Source: HXMU1420-2 sp034670145 (GTDB lineage: Bacteria > Pseudomonadota > Alphaproteobacteria > Rhodobacterales > Rhodobacteraceae). Taken from it: DNA of 64,000 bases. The stretch's first letter is position 1. Each line of letters starts with the position of its first letter. The stretch is taken from contig JAXMOA010000007.1 in the NCBI GenBank assembly GCA_034670145.1, forward strand, positions 186,001 to 250,000. The letters run 5' to 3'. The notes below the pieces were generated by a model. That model was not told the DNA's origin. It did no database searches and was given only the letters and a program-made list of their open reading frames with translations. Position numbers and translations under genes: made by a program. Shown here in pieces: positions 17,759 to 27,224 of the stretch.

Positions 17759-19509
17759 GCAAACAGCGCCAGGAACGCCTGCAAGACCTGAACGCCGCCC
17801 TGCGCGGTCATTTGGCCGCCCAGTACCGCTTTGGCGGGTGACAGCCGTTCCACTGCAATTGCGCGGAATGTGTCGGTGGTCGTGATCAGGGTCCCCTGAC
17901 GATCCTCGGCCAAACCATCCTCTACATAGGCGACACCACGCCGAATACGGATCGAAATCGGCGCGTCATCCACAAAATCAAACCCATATGACAGCTCTTG
18001 GTCCAGAACCTGATCAGCTTTCAGGTTGGAGGTCAAAATGTGCATGAAGTTACGGATCGGAATTGCGTTGATCACGCCATTGGGGGTAGGGCCGAAATTC
18101 TTGACCGGAATGACAAAGCCTTCGGCCTCTGCCGCCATGGCCAAATAGTAGTTGCGCGCCGAAGACGCTGTTTCGTCCTCGGCCAGCGCCCGCAGGGCGC
18201 GCACACGAATTTCCTGCGCCTGGGCATGTCCCAACCGTGCCAAATGCGTGCCCAAAACCAGGGCCCATGCCGGATCAGCACCTTGCGCGGCGGCCACCAA
18301 ACCTTCGGGACCGCCCGCCAGATCGGCCATCAGCTGGGCCTCTTGCTCATCCGAAACCGGGCTCAGATCCGCTGGATCCCCTGAAAACCAGCCCAATGTG
18401 CCGGAAAACACGGATCGCGCCGCAAATTCGACCCGGCCATAGAACTCCTGCAAGTGCGGCGCGTCGGCCAGATGTGGCGGCAGCGCGATCCGTTGCGCGA
18501 TCTGGTTTGGTGTGAGGCCTGCGTTGATCATGCGAATGGTTTCGTCATAGACGAACTGGATCGCGTCGCGATAATCACGCAACCGCGTTTCGATCAGCTC
18601 TGCGCCCATCACAGGTTGCGAATGCTGAGGGATCATCACATCGGCCTTGAACCTGCGCATCATATCCAGGCTTTGGACCCAGTGCCGCGGATCACGATAA
18701 GGCGTGCCCCGAATCGTGTAGAGGTTGGGAAAGGCGTGGTAATAATTGTCCGCAGGCATCAACACACCGCGACCGGGCAGGTACACGGCCAACTGATCGG
18801 CGGTTTCGCCAGGGGCATGACGCAAGATCACGGTTTCGCCGGCCATGTTCACTTCGGCCTGGGATTCGACCAGATCAGTGGGCGACAGGAAGAAGATTCC
18901 ATCCTGATCATCATTCAACAACCGAGGACCAATCCCGTTGTTTTCAAAGCTTGATTGGGGCAAGTAAACGCCAAACATCCGCATTGCCCTGCGAAACGTA
19001 ACCGGGGCCAATACGTTGATAATTTCATGCACGCGCGGCTCGGTCCCGGATTGGGCCCAGATACGCGGCACGGTCTGCTGATTGCGCAAAAAGACACCAG
19101 CCCCGAAGACGTGATCAGCATGATTATGTGTATAGATAATATCAGTGATGTCCTTGCCGGTCTGGGCGCGCAAACCGGAAATCCACGGCTCCAGACCCTC
19201 TGCCGCGCGGATCGATTCCAATGTATCGACCAGGATCAGGCCATCCGGCGCGTCCACCACGATCACATTGGCCAGCCCAAATCCAATCGCGACGTGAACC
19301 CCCGGGACAACCTCTTGGGTGCGCTGTCGAAAGATTTCGCTATGGGCGGAAACCTCAGCTCGCGCCTGAGCGGGCGCTACATCGGCCAAAACCGTGTCGC
19401 TGCGTTGCTGTATCGGGGTGGGCGATCTGGTCCAGACGTAGCCCCCAATGCCACCCGCCAGGACAACCCCGCCAACACCCGCCAACACGCCGAATAAAAA
19501 TTGTTTCAT
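17746..19509 (-). CDS. alkylsulfatase-like metallo-beta-lactamase-fold hydrolase
   Basis: A 587-residue protein with an N-terminal membrane segment or uncleaved signal (residues 1-25). The metal site THNHADHVFGAG is near residue 128, and PQHSQPV near 293 supplies another ligand region. A dimerisation stretch and a C-terminal SCP2-like domain (about residues 465-585) match the SdsA1/BDS1 primary alkylsulfatase family, which releases sulfate from sulfate esters by a C-O cleavage route. The active location is probably periplasmic. Confidence 0.85.
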   Translation of the reverse strand: MKQFLFGVLAGVGGVVLAGGIGGYVWTRSPTPIQQRSDTVLADVAPAQARAEVSAHSEIFRQRTQEVVPGVHVAIGFGLANVIVVDAPDGLILVDTLESIRAAEGLEPWISGLRAQTGKDITDIIYTHNHADHVFGAGVFLRNQQTVPRIWAQSGTEPRVHEIINVLAPVTFRRAMRMFGVYLPQSSFENNGIGPRLLNDDQDGIFFLSPTDLVESQAEVNMAGETVILRHAPGETADQLAVYLPGRGVLMPADNYYHAFPNLYTIRGTPYRDPRHWVQSLDMMRRFKADVMIPQHSQPVMGAELIETRLRDYRDAIQFVYDETIRMINAGLTPNQIAQRIALPPHLADAPHLQEFYGRVEFAARSVFSGTLGWFSGDPADLSPVSDEQEAQLMADLAGGPEGLVAAAQGADPAWALVLGTHLARLGHAQAQEIRVRALRALAEDETASSARNYYLAMAAEAEGFVIPVKNFGPTPNGVINAIPIRNFMHILTSNLKADQVLDQELSYGFDFVDDAPISIRIRRGVAYVEDGLAEDRQGTLITTTDTFRAIAVERLSPAKAVLGGQMTAQGGVQVLQAFLALFAPPT

Positions 19510-19662
19510 TCCGAAGTCTCCCCCCTTCGCTCACAGGTAATTTACCCAGCTACGTTGCGATCCGTCCATGTTGTCCCGACGTGACCCCGTTGCATCCCGG
19601 CGATTGCCCGCGCACACTCTGCCTGAAACGTGACTTCGCACAGAAAGAACCAGGTAACTCTC

Positions 19663-20292
19663 ATGATTTTCTACGACTGCGCGACTGCCCCCAGTCCAAA
19701 ACGGGCCCGGATGTTCATTGCCGAAAAAGGAATCCAGCTCGAAACCCGAGAGGTTGCCATTGCCAAGGGCGAACAGCTGACGCCTGCGTTTTTGGAGATT
19801 AACCCCTTTGCGACGGTGCCGGTGTTGGTGACAGACGATGGCACTACTTTGACCGAGAACAACGGCATTGCCGCCTATCTGGACGCCGCCTTTCCCGAGC
19901 CGCCCCTGCTGGGGACAACCCCTGAAGAGCGCGGGCTTGTTGCAGGCTGGAACGCCATTTGCGAACTTCACGGGGGCATGCCCATCGCCGAGGCGTTGCG
20001 CAATGGCAATCCGCATATGGCAGGCCGGGCGCTCACCGGGCAACGCAATGTCGAACAGATCCCGGCGCTTGCGGAACGCGGTCTTGCCCGGATCGACGAT
20101 TTTTATACCCTGTTGGAAAACCGGCTTCAGGGGCGTGACTGGCTCGCGATCGACAGTTTTTCGATGGCGGATATCACCGCGTTCGTCTTTGTCACCTTCA
20201 CGCGTGTGGTGCGCAAATCTATCCCCGAAGAAAACACCGCAACGCGCGCCTGGTTCGACCGAATGAAATCGCGGCCCAGCGCATCGCTCTGA
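19663..20292 (+). CDS. glutathione S-transferase family protein
   Basis: A 209-residue protein with an N-terminal thioredoxin-like domain (IFYDCATAPSPKRARMF, then the cis-Pro region TVPVLVTDDG and the glutathione-binding TENNGIAAYL) and a helical C-domain with WLAIDSFSMADITAFV. The position of Cys5/Ser near the N-terminus is where beta-class enzymes carry the active residue. The ATG at 19663 is chosen by homology; the frame extends 11 codons upstream. Confidence 0.88.
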   Translation: MIFYDCATAPSPKRARMFIAEKGIQLETREVAIAKGEQLTPAFLEINPFATVPVLVTDDGTTLTENNGIAAYLDAAFPEPPLLGTTPEERGLVAGWNAICELHGGMPIAEALRNGNPHMAGRALTGQRNVEQIPALAERGLARIDDFYTLLENRLQGRDWLAIDSFSMADITAFVFVTFTRVVRKSIPEENTATRAWFDRMKSRPSASL

Positions 20293-20350
20293 GCGGGACG
20301 CAGCTCAACAGTTAATGACACGCCCAATTGGCGCAACAAAGGATAAATCG

Positions 20351-21217
20351 ATGAGTGATACATATGTGCCCCCCAAAGTCTGGACCTGGGATCAGGAAAG
20401 CGGCGGCCAGTTCGCCAAAATAAACCGTCCCATCGCAGGCCCCACCAGCCAAAAAGAACTGCCGGTCGGCAAGCACCCTTTTCAGCTATACTCTCTGGCC
20501 ACGCCCAACGGTGTAAAAGTCACCGTCATGTTCGAAGAGTTGTTGGCCGCGGGTCACTCGGGTGCGGAATATGACGCTTGGCTGATCCGAATCGGAGATG
20601 GAGATCAGTTTGGCAGTGGCTTTGTCGAGGCCAACCCGAACTCAAAGATCCCGGCCCTGATGGACCACACCGGCGACACACCCGTGCGCGTGTTTGAAAG
20701 CGCGGCGATCCTGTTGCATCTGGCGGAAAAATTTGACGCCTTCCGGGGTGATCCGGCCAAACGGGCGGAAATGTACTCCTGGCTTTTCTGGCAAATGGGC
20801 AGCGCGCCTTACCTGGGCGGCGGTTTTGGCCATTTCTATGCCTATGCGCCTGAAAAGTTCGAGTATCCGATCAATCGTTTCGCGATGGAAGTGAAGCGTC
20901 AGATGGATGTGTTGGACCGCCATCTGGCCGAGCATGAGTATATGATCGGTGACGAATACACGATTGCGGATATGGCGATCTGGCCATGGTATGGGCGCCT
21001 GGCCCAGGGCGGCGCGTATAATGCGGGCGAGTTTCTGGACGTGCAGTCCTACAAGAACCTGCAACGCTGGACCGCCCTGATTGATGAGCGCCCAGCCGTG
21101 CAGCGCGGCAAGATGGTGAACAAGGTCTTTGGCGATCCTGAAACGCAGTTGCATGAACGTCATGACGCGTCTGACTTTGAAACCAGTACTCAGGACAAGC
21201 TGAACCCGGAAAGCTGA
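20351..21217 (+). CDS. yghU: disulfide-bond oxidoreductase YghU-like GST
   Basis: A 288-residue Nu-class GST-fold protein with the long N-terminal extension typical of YghU (YVPPKVWTWDQESGGQFAKIN), the thioredoxin-like core (LYSLATPNGVKVTVMFEELL, NPNSKIPALMD, VFESAAILLHLA) and helical domain with GDEYTIADMAIWPW. E. coli YghU binds two glutathiones and reduces disulfides. The length equals that of the family. It follows the other GST gene by 58 bp. Confidence 0.92.
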   Translation: MSDTYVPPKVWTWDQESGGQFAKINRPIAGPTSQKELPVGKHPFQLYSLATPNGVKVTVMFEELLAAGHSGAEYDAWLIRIGDGDQFGSGFVEANPNSKIPALMDHTGDTPVRVFESAAILLHLAEKFDAFRGDPAKRAEMYSWLFWQMGSAPYLGGGFGHFYAYAPEKFEYPINRFAMEVKRQMDVLDRHLAEHEYMIGDEYTIADMAIWPWYGRLAQGGAYNAGEFLDVQSYKNLQRWTALIDERPAVQRGKMVNKVFGDPETQLHERHDASDFETSTQDKLNPES

Positions 21218-21237
21218 CCGGCCCTGGATACGCTCAG

Positions 21238-21264
21238 ACCCGTGCGCCCGTCAGGGCCACGGGT
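21238..21264. terminator. bidirectional terminator hairpin
   Basis: ACCCGTG-C-GCCC (21238-21249) pairs with GGGC-CACGGGT (21254-21264), 11 bp with one bulged C and a GTCA loop. It lies between the convergent yghU and sulfotransferase genes. Confidence 0.55.
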
Positions 21265-21277
21265 TGTAATCTATGTT

Positions 21278-21886
21278 TCAGGTGGAATCACCGTCTGAAT
21301 CCGAGCGCGCAGGCTTCTTTTGCGCCTGCAATCGGGCCAGACGCGCACGCCGCTTGGCGGGGTTTTTGTGGGGGAAAGGTCGCGCGGGCACCTCGCGTCC
21401 CAGAAAGTCACACAAAGGGGCCCACCCATCGCCTTGGGTGATGTCCATTTCCAATAATTTGCCGGGCCTATCCTGAAAATAGCTGCGCACGGCCTGGTTA
21501 TGCGCCTCCAGTCGCGCAATGTAGTGCGCCTCTTTCCCGCGTGGGTCGCCCATGCCTGGCCCATATAGAAGCTCGCGCATTGGTGTCGTCGCACCCTGAA
21601 AATGCGCCAGCTGTGACCGATACCAATCAGAACTGTCCCGGAGCGTGAGGATGAACCGCGCTTGCGGCCATTGCGCATCCATTTCTTGGTAGACCAGCGG
21701 CCAGGGATTGTCCTGAAACGCATCAAAGCGTTCGGACAATCGCCGGGTCAGAGACAGATAGGTCTGCGCAATGTCCGGGTCGCGAAAATTGTTTGGCCCG
21801 GTGACGGTAAACCCCATCCGGACCAAAGCGGTCGCCAGGGATTTTGTCCCGGTCTTGTGAAACCCGATCCCAAAGATCTTGAGCAT
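21278..21886 (-). CDS. sulfotransferase-family protein (P-loop)
   Basis: A 202-residue protein with the PAPS 5'-phosphosulfate loop GFHKTGTKSLATAL at residues 8-21 and a 3'-phosphate block FILTLRDSSDWYRS near residue 78. These enzymes move a sulfuryl group from PAPS to hydroxyls of glycans, lipids or small molecules. It is the last gene after the Fe-alcohol dehydrogenase (10-nt gap), so possibly cotranscribed with the sugar oxidation genes. The C-terminus is basic. Confidence 0.83.
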   Translation of the reverse strand: MLKIFGIGFHKTGTKSLATALVRMGFTVTGPNNFRDPDIAQTYLSLTRRLSERFDAFQDNPWPLVYQEMDAQWPQARFILTLRDSSDWYRSQLAHFQGATTPMRELLYGPGMGDPRGKEAHYIARLEAHNQAVRSYFQDRPGKLLEMDITQGDGWAPLCDFLGREVPARPFPHKNPAKRRARLARLQAQKKPARSDSDGDST

Positions 21887-21896
21887 ATGGCCGCCG

Positions 21897-23042
21897 CTAC
21901 AGCACCTGTTCGTAAAGTGCGCGCGTATTCTCTGGGGTCATTTCCACCGGGTTGCCGCCGGTGCTTGGATCCTTCAGCGCGCCACTGACCAGCAGGTCGA
22001 TATCCGGATCGCGCACACCCAGATCGGACAATCGTTTTGGAATGCCCAGCTGTGCATTCAGATCATCGACAAAGGCACAGAACCCGTCAAATCCACCCTC
22101 GATCCCCAGATACGCTGCGGCCTGAGTCAGAACACCTTCGGCGGCGGGGCGGTTGAACTGCAAAACCGCGGGCATACAGACGGCGTTGGTTGTGCCGTGG
22201 TGGGTGTGATGGATCGCACCAATCGGGTGACTCAATGCATGAATCGCACCCAATCCCTTTTGGAATGCCGTGGCCCCCATGGCGGCGGCGCTCATCATAT
22301 GGGCCCGCGCCTCCAGATCGGTTCCTTCCGCATAGGCGCGCGGCAGATACTCCTTGACCAACCGCATGCCTTCCAAGGCCATACCCTGGCCCATCGGATG
22401 GTAATGCGGCGAGCAAAACGCCTCTACGCAATGGGCAAAAGCATCCAGCCCCGTACCAGCGGTGATCGCCGGAGGCATCCCCATGGTCAGCTCGGGGTCA
22501 CAAATCACCACGGCAGGCAGCACCTTTGGATGAAACACGATCTTTTTTTCTTGCGAGATCGAATTGGTGATCACACTGGCACGCCCAACCTCTGATCCGG
22601 TCCCCGCCGTGGTGGGAACGGCAACAATCGGATCAATCCCATCCGGATCGGCCCGCGTCCACCAATCGCCAATATCTTCGAAATCCCATATGGGGCGGGT
22701 TTGACGCGCCATGAAGGCCACCATCTTGGCCAGATCCAGTCCCGATCCACCGCCAAAGGCGACCACGCCATTGAACCCGCCCTCGCGATACACCCGCAAG
22801 CCTTCTTCCAGGTTCAGTTCGTTGGGATTTGGGTCAACTTCGGCGAACATCGCGCGGCCCAGCCCGGCCGCCTCCAGCAGATCCAGCGTTCGTGCGGTAA
22901 TGTCCAACCCGGACAGCCCGCGGTCTGTCACCAGCAAGGGGCGGGTGATTCCGGCTGCGGCACAGGCATCGCCAATTTCTGCGATCCGCCCGGCACCAAA
23001 TCGGATGGTTGTGGGATAAGACCAGTTGCCAAACAGTTTCAT
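21897..23042 (-). CDS. iron-containing alcohol dehydrogenase (lactaldehyde reductase-like)
   Basis: A 381-residue group III dehydrogenase with the NAD(P) motif AFGGGSGLDLAKM, GTGSEVGRASVI, and metal ligands in GLDAFAHCVEAFCSPHYH and the His-rich GLGAIHALSHPIGAIHHTHHG. FucO, the lactaldehyde reductase of fucose/rhamnose breakdown, belongs here, which fits the upstream aldo/keto reductase and lactonase. The ATG at 23042 is taken from MKLFGNWSYPTTIRFG; the frame extends 18 codons further. Confidence 0.88.
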   Translation of the reverse strand: MKLFGNWSYPTTIRFGAGRIAEIGDACAAAGITRPLLVTDRGLSGLDITARTLDLLEAAGLGRAMFAEVDPNPNELNLEEGLRVYREGGFNGVVAFGGGSGLDLAKMVAFMARQTRPIWDFEDIGDWWTRADPDGIDPIVAVPTTAGTGSEVGRASVITNSISQEKKIVFHPKVLPAVVICDPELTMGMPPAITAGTGLDAFAHCVEAFCSPHYHPMGQGMALEGMRLVKEYLPRAYAEGTDLEARAHMMSAAAMGATAFQKGLGAIHALSHPIGAIHHTHHGTTNAVCMPAVLQFNRPAAEGVLTQAAAYLGIEGGFDGFCAFVDDLNAQLGIPKRLSDLGVRDPDIDLLVSGALKDPSTGGNPVEMTPENTRALYEQVL

Positions 23043-23116
23043 GTAGTTCTCCTGCAATTTGTCCTCAGTTGGAACGTGACACTGCCAAGAGGTCAATCGC
23101 TTTCCGATGTTTCAGG

Positions 23117-23965
23117 TTAGCTGACCTGGCTTAGGCGATAAAACGCGACCGCTGTGCCGCCAAACAGGCGCGCCCGTTGCGATACACTCAGCCCGCTGGC
23201 CAGCGTCTCGGCCGCATCGCGCCACTCGCCATAGCTGGCCTGCAACAGGCACACCGGCCAATCCGATCCCCACATCATCCGCTCGGGGCCGAAGACGTCC
23301 AACAAATGGTCAACATAGGGGTGCAAATCTTCGACACGCCAACCTCCGTCAGTTTCAGTGACAATGCCTGACAGCTTGCAAAAGGCGTTCGTGTCCTTCG
23401 CCAGTCGCGTCATGCCCAGCTTCCACTCTTCGAACCCGTCCGGATGGGCGCGGATCTGAGGCTTCATGCAATGGTCGATGACGCAACGCAGGTCCGGATA
23501 CCTGGTCAGGATGGTGTGGAAGTTTTCCAGATGCCTTGGAAACCCCAATGCGTCAATGCTGAGATCCAGGTCGATCAGGGCCTGATAGGCCCATTGCACG
23601 TCTTCCCGCAGCATCCATTCATCGTCCGGGATATCCTGGATCATCGGGCGAACACCCTTGAATTTTGGGTGCCGAGCCAGCCGTTGCAGATGCGCAAGGT
23701 CGTCAGGGCGTTCAAAATCCACCCAGCCGACAACACCAGCAACGCTGTCGGTCACATCGGCAATTCCCAGCAAATACTCTGTCTCATGTATCGAAGGAGC
23801 GGCCTGCACGACCACGGATTTGTCAATTCCATGGACCTGCCGCAATGGCGCCAGATCCTCGGGGCCATAGGGCCGTGTCAGCACCGGGTGATCTGGCGGC
23901 ATCCAAAAATAGTCACCGCGCGCGGGATGCCAAAAGTGCTGATGGGCATCGATCAGCAGGCTCAT
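23117..23965 (-). CDS. amidohydrolase-family lactonase (L-fucono-lactonase-like)
   Basis: A 282-residue TIM-barrel hydrolase. The metal motif DAHQHFWHP is at residues 6-14, the conserved DHCMKP near 165 and WGSDWPV near 235. This is the COG3618 pattern shared by L-fucono-1,5-lactonase and 2-pyrone-4,6-dicarboxylate lactonase. With the upstream aldo/keto reductase it would open the lactone made by sugar oxidation. Start and upstream stop overlap as ATGA. Confidence 0.88.
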   Translation of the reverse strand: MSLLIDAHQHFWHPARGDYFWMPPDHPVLTRPYGPEDLAPLRQVHGIDKSVVVQAAPSIHETEYLLGIADVTDSVAGVVGWVDFERPDDLAHLQRLARHPKFKGVRPMIQDIPDDEWMLREDVQWAYQALIDLDLSIDALGFPRHLENFHTILTRYPDLRCVIDHCMKPQIRAHPDGFEEWKLGMTRLAKDTNAFCKLSGIVTETDGGWRVEDLHPYVDHLLDVFGPERMMWGSDWPVCLLQASYGEWRDAAETLASGLSVSQRARLFGGTAVAFYRLSQVS

Positions 23966-24987
23966 ACCGGCGCCTCCGCCCGCATGAGTCCTTCATGTTT
24001 CAATTCGGCCCATAACGCGTCTGGGATGTTCGCCTGCACGGCTGCGATATTGCTTTCCATTTCGCCCAGCCCTTGTCCGCCGGGAATGACCGATAGGGTG
24101 CAGGGATGGCGTAGCGGAAACTGAAAGGCTGCATCGACCAACCGCACGTCATGGGCTTTGCAAATTGCCTCGATGCGACCGACCCTTTCCATGATATCCT
24201 GTGGCGCAGGATCGTAGTTGTAGTAGGCACCGGGGCGCGGTCCGGTTGCCAATATGCCCGAGTTGTAGGGGCCGCCGATCACAATGCCGATGCCGCGCGC
24301 CTCTGCCAGAGGCAGAAAGCTGTTCAGAGCGTCCTGCTCCAGCAAGGTATAGCGACCGGCCAGCAGGAAAATGTCGTAGTCGCCGCGCTCGGTCAGCTGC
24401 TGGCAGACCTCCCATTCGTTCACACCGGCGCCAAAGGCGGCAATCGTGCCCTCGTTGCGCAACCGTTCCAGCGCATGATATCCGCCTGCCATCAACTGAT
24501 CTACCTTGGCATTCACATTCGCCCGATTGCCCTGGTTCGGCACGTCGATGTCATGTGCAAACAACATGTCTATCCGATTTACCCCCAACCGCTCCAGCGA
24601 GGCTTCGACGGATCGCATCACGCCATCGTAGGAATAGTCATAAATTTCCTGACGGGCTGGCACATCGAACCATTTGCCTATCCCCGTGCGGGCCTCGGGT
24701 GTACAGGCGCGCAGCAATCGCCCGACCTTGGAAGACAACACATATTCATCGCGTGGTTTGTCTCGCAAGAACCGGTTCAGCCGGGTTTCGCTCAGCCCCA
24801 GGCCATATAGCGGCGCTGTATCATAGTACCGCACCCCAGCCTCCCAGGCCCGTTCGAGCACCGCCTGCGCGTCATCATCAGAAATCGCCCGATACAGATT
24901 GGCCAGCGGCGCAGTGCCCATGCCCAATTCGGTCAATGTCACGCCGCCATTGCCCAGCCTGTCCCAATGTCTGGTCCCAAGTTTCAT
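23962..24987 (-). CDS. aldo/keto reductase (D-threo-aldose/L-fucose 1-dehydrogenase-like)
   Basis: The product has 341 residues. TIM-barrel landmarks are GMGTAPLANLY, YYDTAPLYGLGLSE (catalytic Asp and Tyr), SSKVGRLL (catalytic Lys) and LFAHDID (His). The extended AKR11/15-like form matches NAD(P)-dependent aldose 1-dehydrogenases that oxidise L-fucose or L-galactose to the lactone. It is the first gene of a probable three- or four-gene operon with lactonase, Fe-dehydrogenase and sulfotransferase. The sugar itself is inferred. Confidence 0.87.
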   Translation of the reverse strand: MKLGTRHWDRLGNGGVTLTELGMGTAPLANLYRAISDDDAQAVLERAWEAGVRYYDTAPLYGLGLSETRLNRFLRDKPRDEYVLSSKVGRLLRACTPEARTGIGKWFDVPARQEIYDYSYDGVMRSVEASLERLGVNRIDMLFAHDIDVPNQGNRANVNAKVDQLMAGGYHALERLRNEGTIAAFGAGVNEWEVCQQLTERGDYDIFLLAGRYTLLEQDALNSFLPLAEARGIGIVIGGPYNSGILATGPRPGAYYNYDPAPQDIMERVGRIEAICKAHDVRLVDAAFQFPLRHPCTLSVIPGGQGLGEMESNIAAVQANIPDALWAELKHEGLMRAEAPV

Positions 24988-25056
24988 GCAAAACCTCCCT
25001 TGCTCCCGCTCAAATCCTAGCGGCCAACCCCCGGCTTTGCCAAAGCAAAACCAGAC

Positions 25057-26223
25057 CTAATGTTCAGGCGCTGACATTTGCCGGCGTATCAGGGCAAACA
25101 ATCCGACGGCCAGCAGAACGACAGCCATTGATCCCGAATATCCAACAGACCCGAACGCCTTCATCGCCAGGCCGACGAATGGGCCGCCGATTATTCCACC
25201 AACCCCATAAGCCAGCGCAAAGGCGGCATTGCCCGCAACCAGTTCCGCCCCGGAAAACCGGTCGCCCAGCTCTGTCATCGCCATAGTATAAATGCCGCCC
25301 GCAGCAGCCCCCCACACAAACAGCATAGGTAGAAGAAGCACCTTGTTTCCGACCAAGACCGGCAACAACAAAGCGCCCAATGCCGCCACACCGCAACATA
25401 AGATCAACACATCCCGCCGCTGGGTCTTGTCAGCCAGCCAGCCGATGGGAATCTGCAAAAACGTGTTGCCAAAAATACAAACCGACAGCGCAATCGCGAC
25501 AAAACTGGCATCCAGGCCATAATCCAACCCATAAACCGGAAACAAAGCCAAGAGCGCCGCGTCCCAAAACGCAAAGGCGACGATGGACAACAGCAGGGCA
25601 GGGGCCAGTCGCAGGAACTTCAGGCTCGATACAGCGCGTTCTTGCCGCGTATCGGGCACTGCGTGGCGGATCAGCACAACGACAGCCACCGCCAACAGGC
25701 AGACGCTCGATCCGATGACAAAGGGCAAAACCCCCTCGGACCCGGTCAGCGCCAATATCAACGGGCCTGACCCGAACCCGGCAGACAATGCTGTGGCATA
25801 CAGACCGACGACGCGGCCTCTTGTGCGGTCGCTGGCCAGCTGATTGATCCAGGTCTCTGAGACGATGTAGACGCCAACATCAAACACACCCAGCAAAAAG
25901 CGCAGCACCAGAAATGCCGCAAACAATTGGGTCATCCCCAGCAGCAGGATCATCGAGGCCGCCCCGACCAGGCAAAAGGCCGCGACCCTCCAGGCCCCAA
26001 AACGCGCAATCAGCCGGGGGTAAAACGGCGACGCAACCAGGACACCCAGCGGTGTCATGGCGGCGTTAAAGCCAATCGCCGCATCGTCGTAGCCATTGGA
26101 TTTCAAAACAAAGGACAGCAGCGGATAGCTCAGCCCGATGGTCAGCGCAAAAATCGCTGTACAGGCGATCGCTCCGATAATTCCAGCAGAGGTAGATGAC
26201 AGGATCGGACGCGTCGGCGACAT
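25057..26223 (-). CDS. MFS transporter
   Basis: A 388-residue inner-membrane carrier with about twelve hydrophobic segments. The loop after TM2 reads ARFGAWR, a weak form of the MFS motif, and FLLGVFDVGVYIVSETWINQLA in the fourth span resembles YcaD-type carriers. The central GWLADKTQRRDVLI is a good second-half MFS loop motif. The substrate is unknown. It is divergent from the methyltransferase at 26407. Confidence 0.88.
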   Translation of the reverse strand: MSPTRPILSSTSAGIIGAIACTAIFALTIGLSYPLLSFVLKSNGYDDAAIGFNAAMTPLGVLVASPFYPRLIARFGAWRVAAFCLVGAASMILLLGMTQLFAAFLVLRFLLGVFDVGVYIVSETWINQLASDRTRGRVVGLYATALSAGFGSGPLILALTGSEGVLPFVIGSSVCLLAVAVVVLIRHAVPDTRQERAVSSLKFLRLAPALLLSIVAFAFWDAALLALFPVYGLDYGLDASFVAIALSVCIFGNTFLQIPIGWLADKTQRRDVLILCCGVAALGALLLPVLVGNKVLLLPMLFVWGAAAGGIYTMAMTELGDRFSGAELVAGNAAFALAYGVGGIIGGPFVGLAMKAFGSVGYSGSMAVVLLAVGLFALIRRQMSAPEH

Positions 26224-26315
26224 ATGCCAAACACTCCTAAACTCAGGGATTCTCGTCCGACCTTATGATCCGCGCCGACGCGCGTCCAGTGACGCCGTGC
26301 CATAGCAGGTCCGGG

Positions 26316-26335
26316 GTCATTGCGGTCACAATGAC
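26316..26335. promoter_or_regulatory. inverted repeat in a divergent promoter
   Basis: GTCATTG and CAATGAC flank a 6-nt spacer, 20 bp overall, between the MFS gene (start 26223) and the methyltransferase gene (start 26407). The symmetry and position suit a dimeric repressor site; no regulator gene is adjacent. Confidence 0.35.
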
Positions 26336-26406
26336 GCTCCTGACTTTCACGCAACTGTCGCAATCGTGCCGCTAGAACCGCCAAGCAGCAGCACGCAGAG
26401 GCAATC

Positions 26407-27033
26407 ATGACCACAGACTATGACCTTGACCACGCATACGAAATTTCGGGCCCCGAGAGCGCGCGAGAACTCTATGGCACATGGGCCGAAACCTATGACA
26501 CGGCCTTTGGTGCGGGTTGGGGTTACATTGCGCCACGCGAAATCGCACGCCTCTTGCTGGCCGAAACCGGCGACAATATACCCATCCTCGACATCGGCGC
26601 GGGCACGGGTCAAGTGGCCGAGCATCTTGACGGCCAGCTCTGCGATGCGATCGACATTACGCCGGAAATGCTGGCCATAGCAGAGCCCAAGAACCTGTAT
26701 CGCAACCTCATTGTTGGTGATTTGTTGCAGCCTCTGGATCTGCCTGATGCGGAATACGGCGCCATCATCTCTTGCGGCACCTTTACACACGGCCATGTCG
26801 GACCAGAGTGCTTGCCAGAGCTCCTGCGTATCACCCGTCCGGGTGCCGTGTTCTGCTGTGGCACAATTGCGCCCGTTCTGGATGGGGCCGGATTCGGCTC
26901 AGCGTTGGCCACTCTGGTGGCGCAGGGCCATATCTCTCCGGTGCGGTTCAAACAGATCGACATCTACCAGGAAGGCGCCGATCACCCGCATAAGGACGAC
27001 AAGGGTCTGGTGATGGTCTTCAACCGGCTCTGA
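26407..27033 (+). CDS. class I SAM-dependent methyltransferase
   Basis: A 208-residue protein of the Rossmann methyltransferase fold. Motif I is LDIGAGTGQVAEHL near residue 62, and the acidic loop IDITPEML follows near residue 85. The N-terminal YGTWAETYDTAFGAGWGY is typical of ubiquinone/small-molecule methyltransferase relatives. No membrane segment. The substrate is unknown. Confidence 0.85.
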   Translation: MTTDYDLDHAYEISGPESARELYGTWAETYDTAFGAGWGYIAPREIARLLLAETGDNIPILDIGAGTGQVAEHLDGQLCDAIDITPEMLAIAEPKNLYRNLIVGDLLQPLDLPDAEYGAIISCGTFTHGHVGPECLPELLRITRPGAVFCCGTIAPVLDGAGFGSALATLVAQGHISPVRFKQIDIYQEGADHPHKDDKGLVMVFNRL

Positions 27034-27224
27034 AACGCGCGTCAGACAGGGCGGGTTTTTGCCCCAAGGGGCGCGCATGTTGTTTGCGTAGCCCGTCTGT
27101 TTGCTGTTCCAACATGCCTTAAATCCAGTCAGAATGACCTCCCTGTCCCAATCCACGCCTTCCGACAAAAAAGTCATTCGGCCCAGGCCGGACAGGCGTG
27201 CTAATAGGGGGCAGGGAGGCAACA

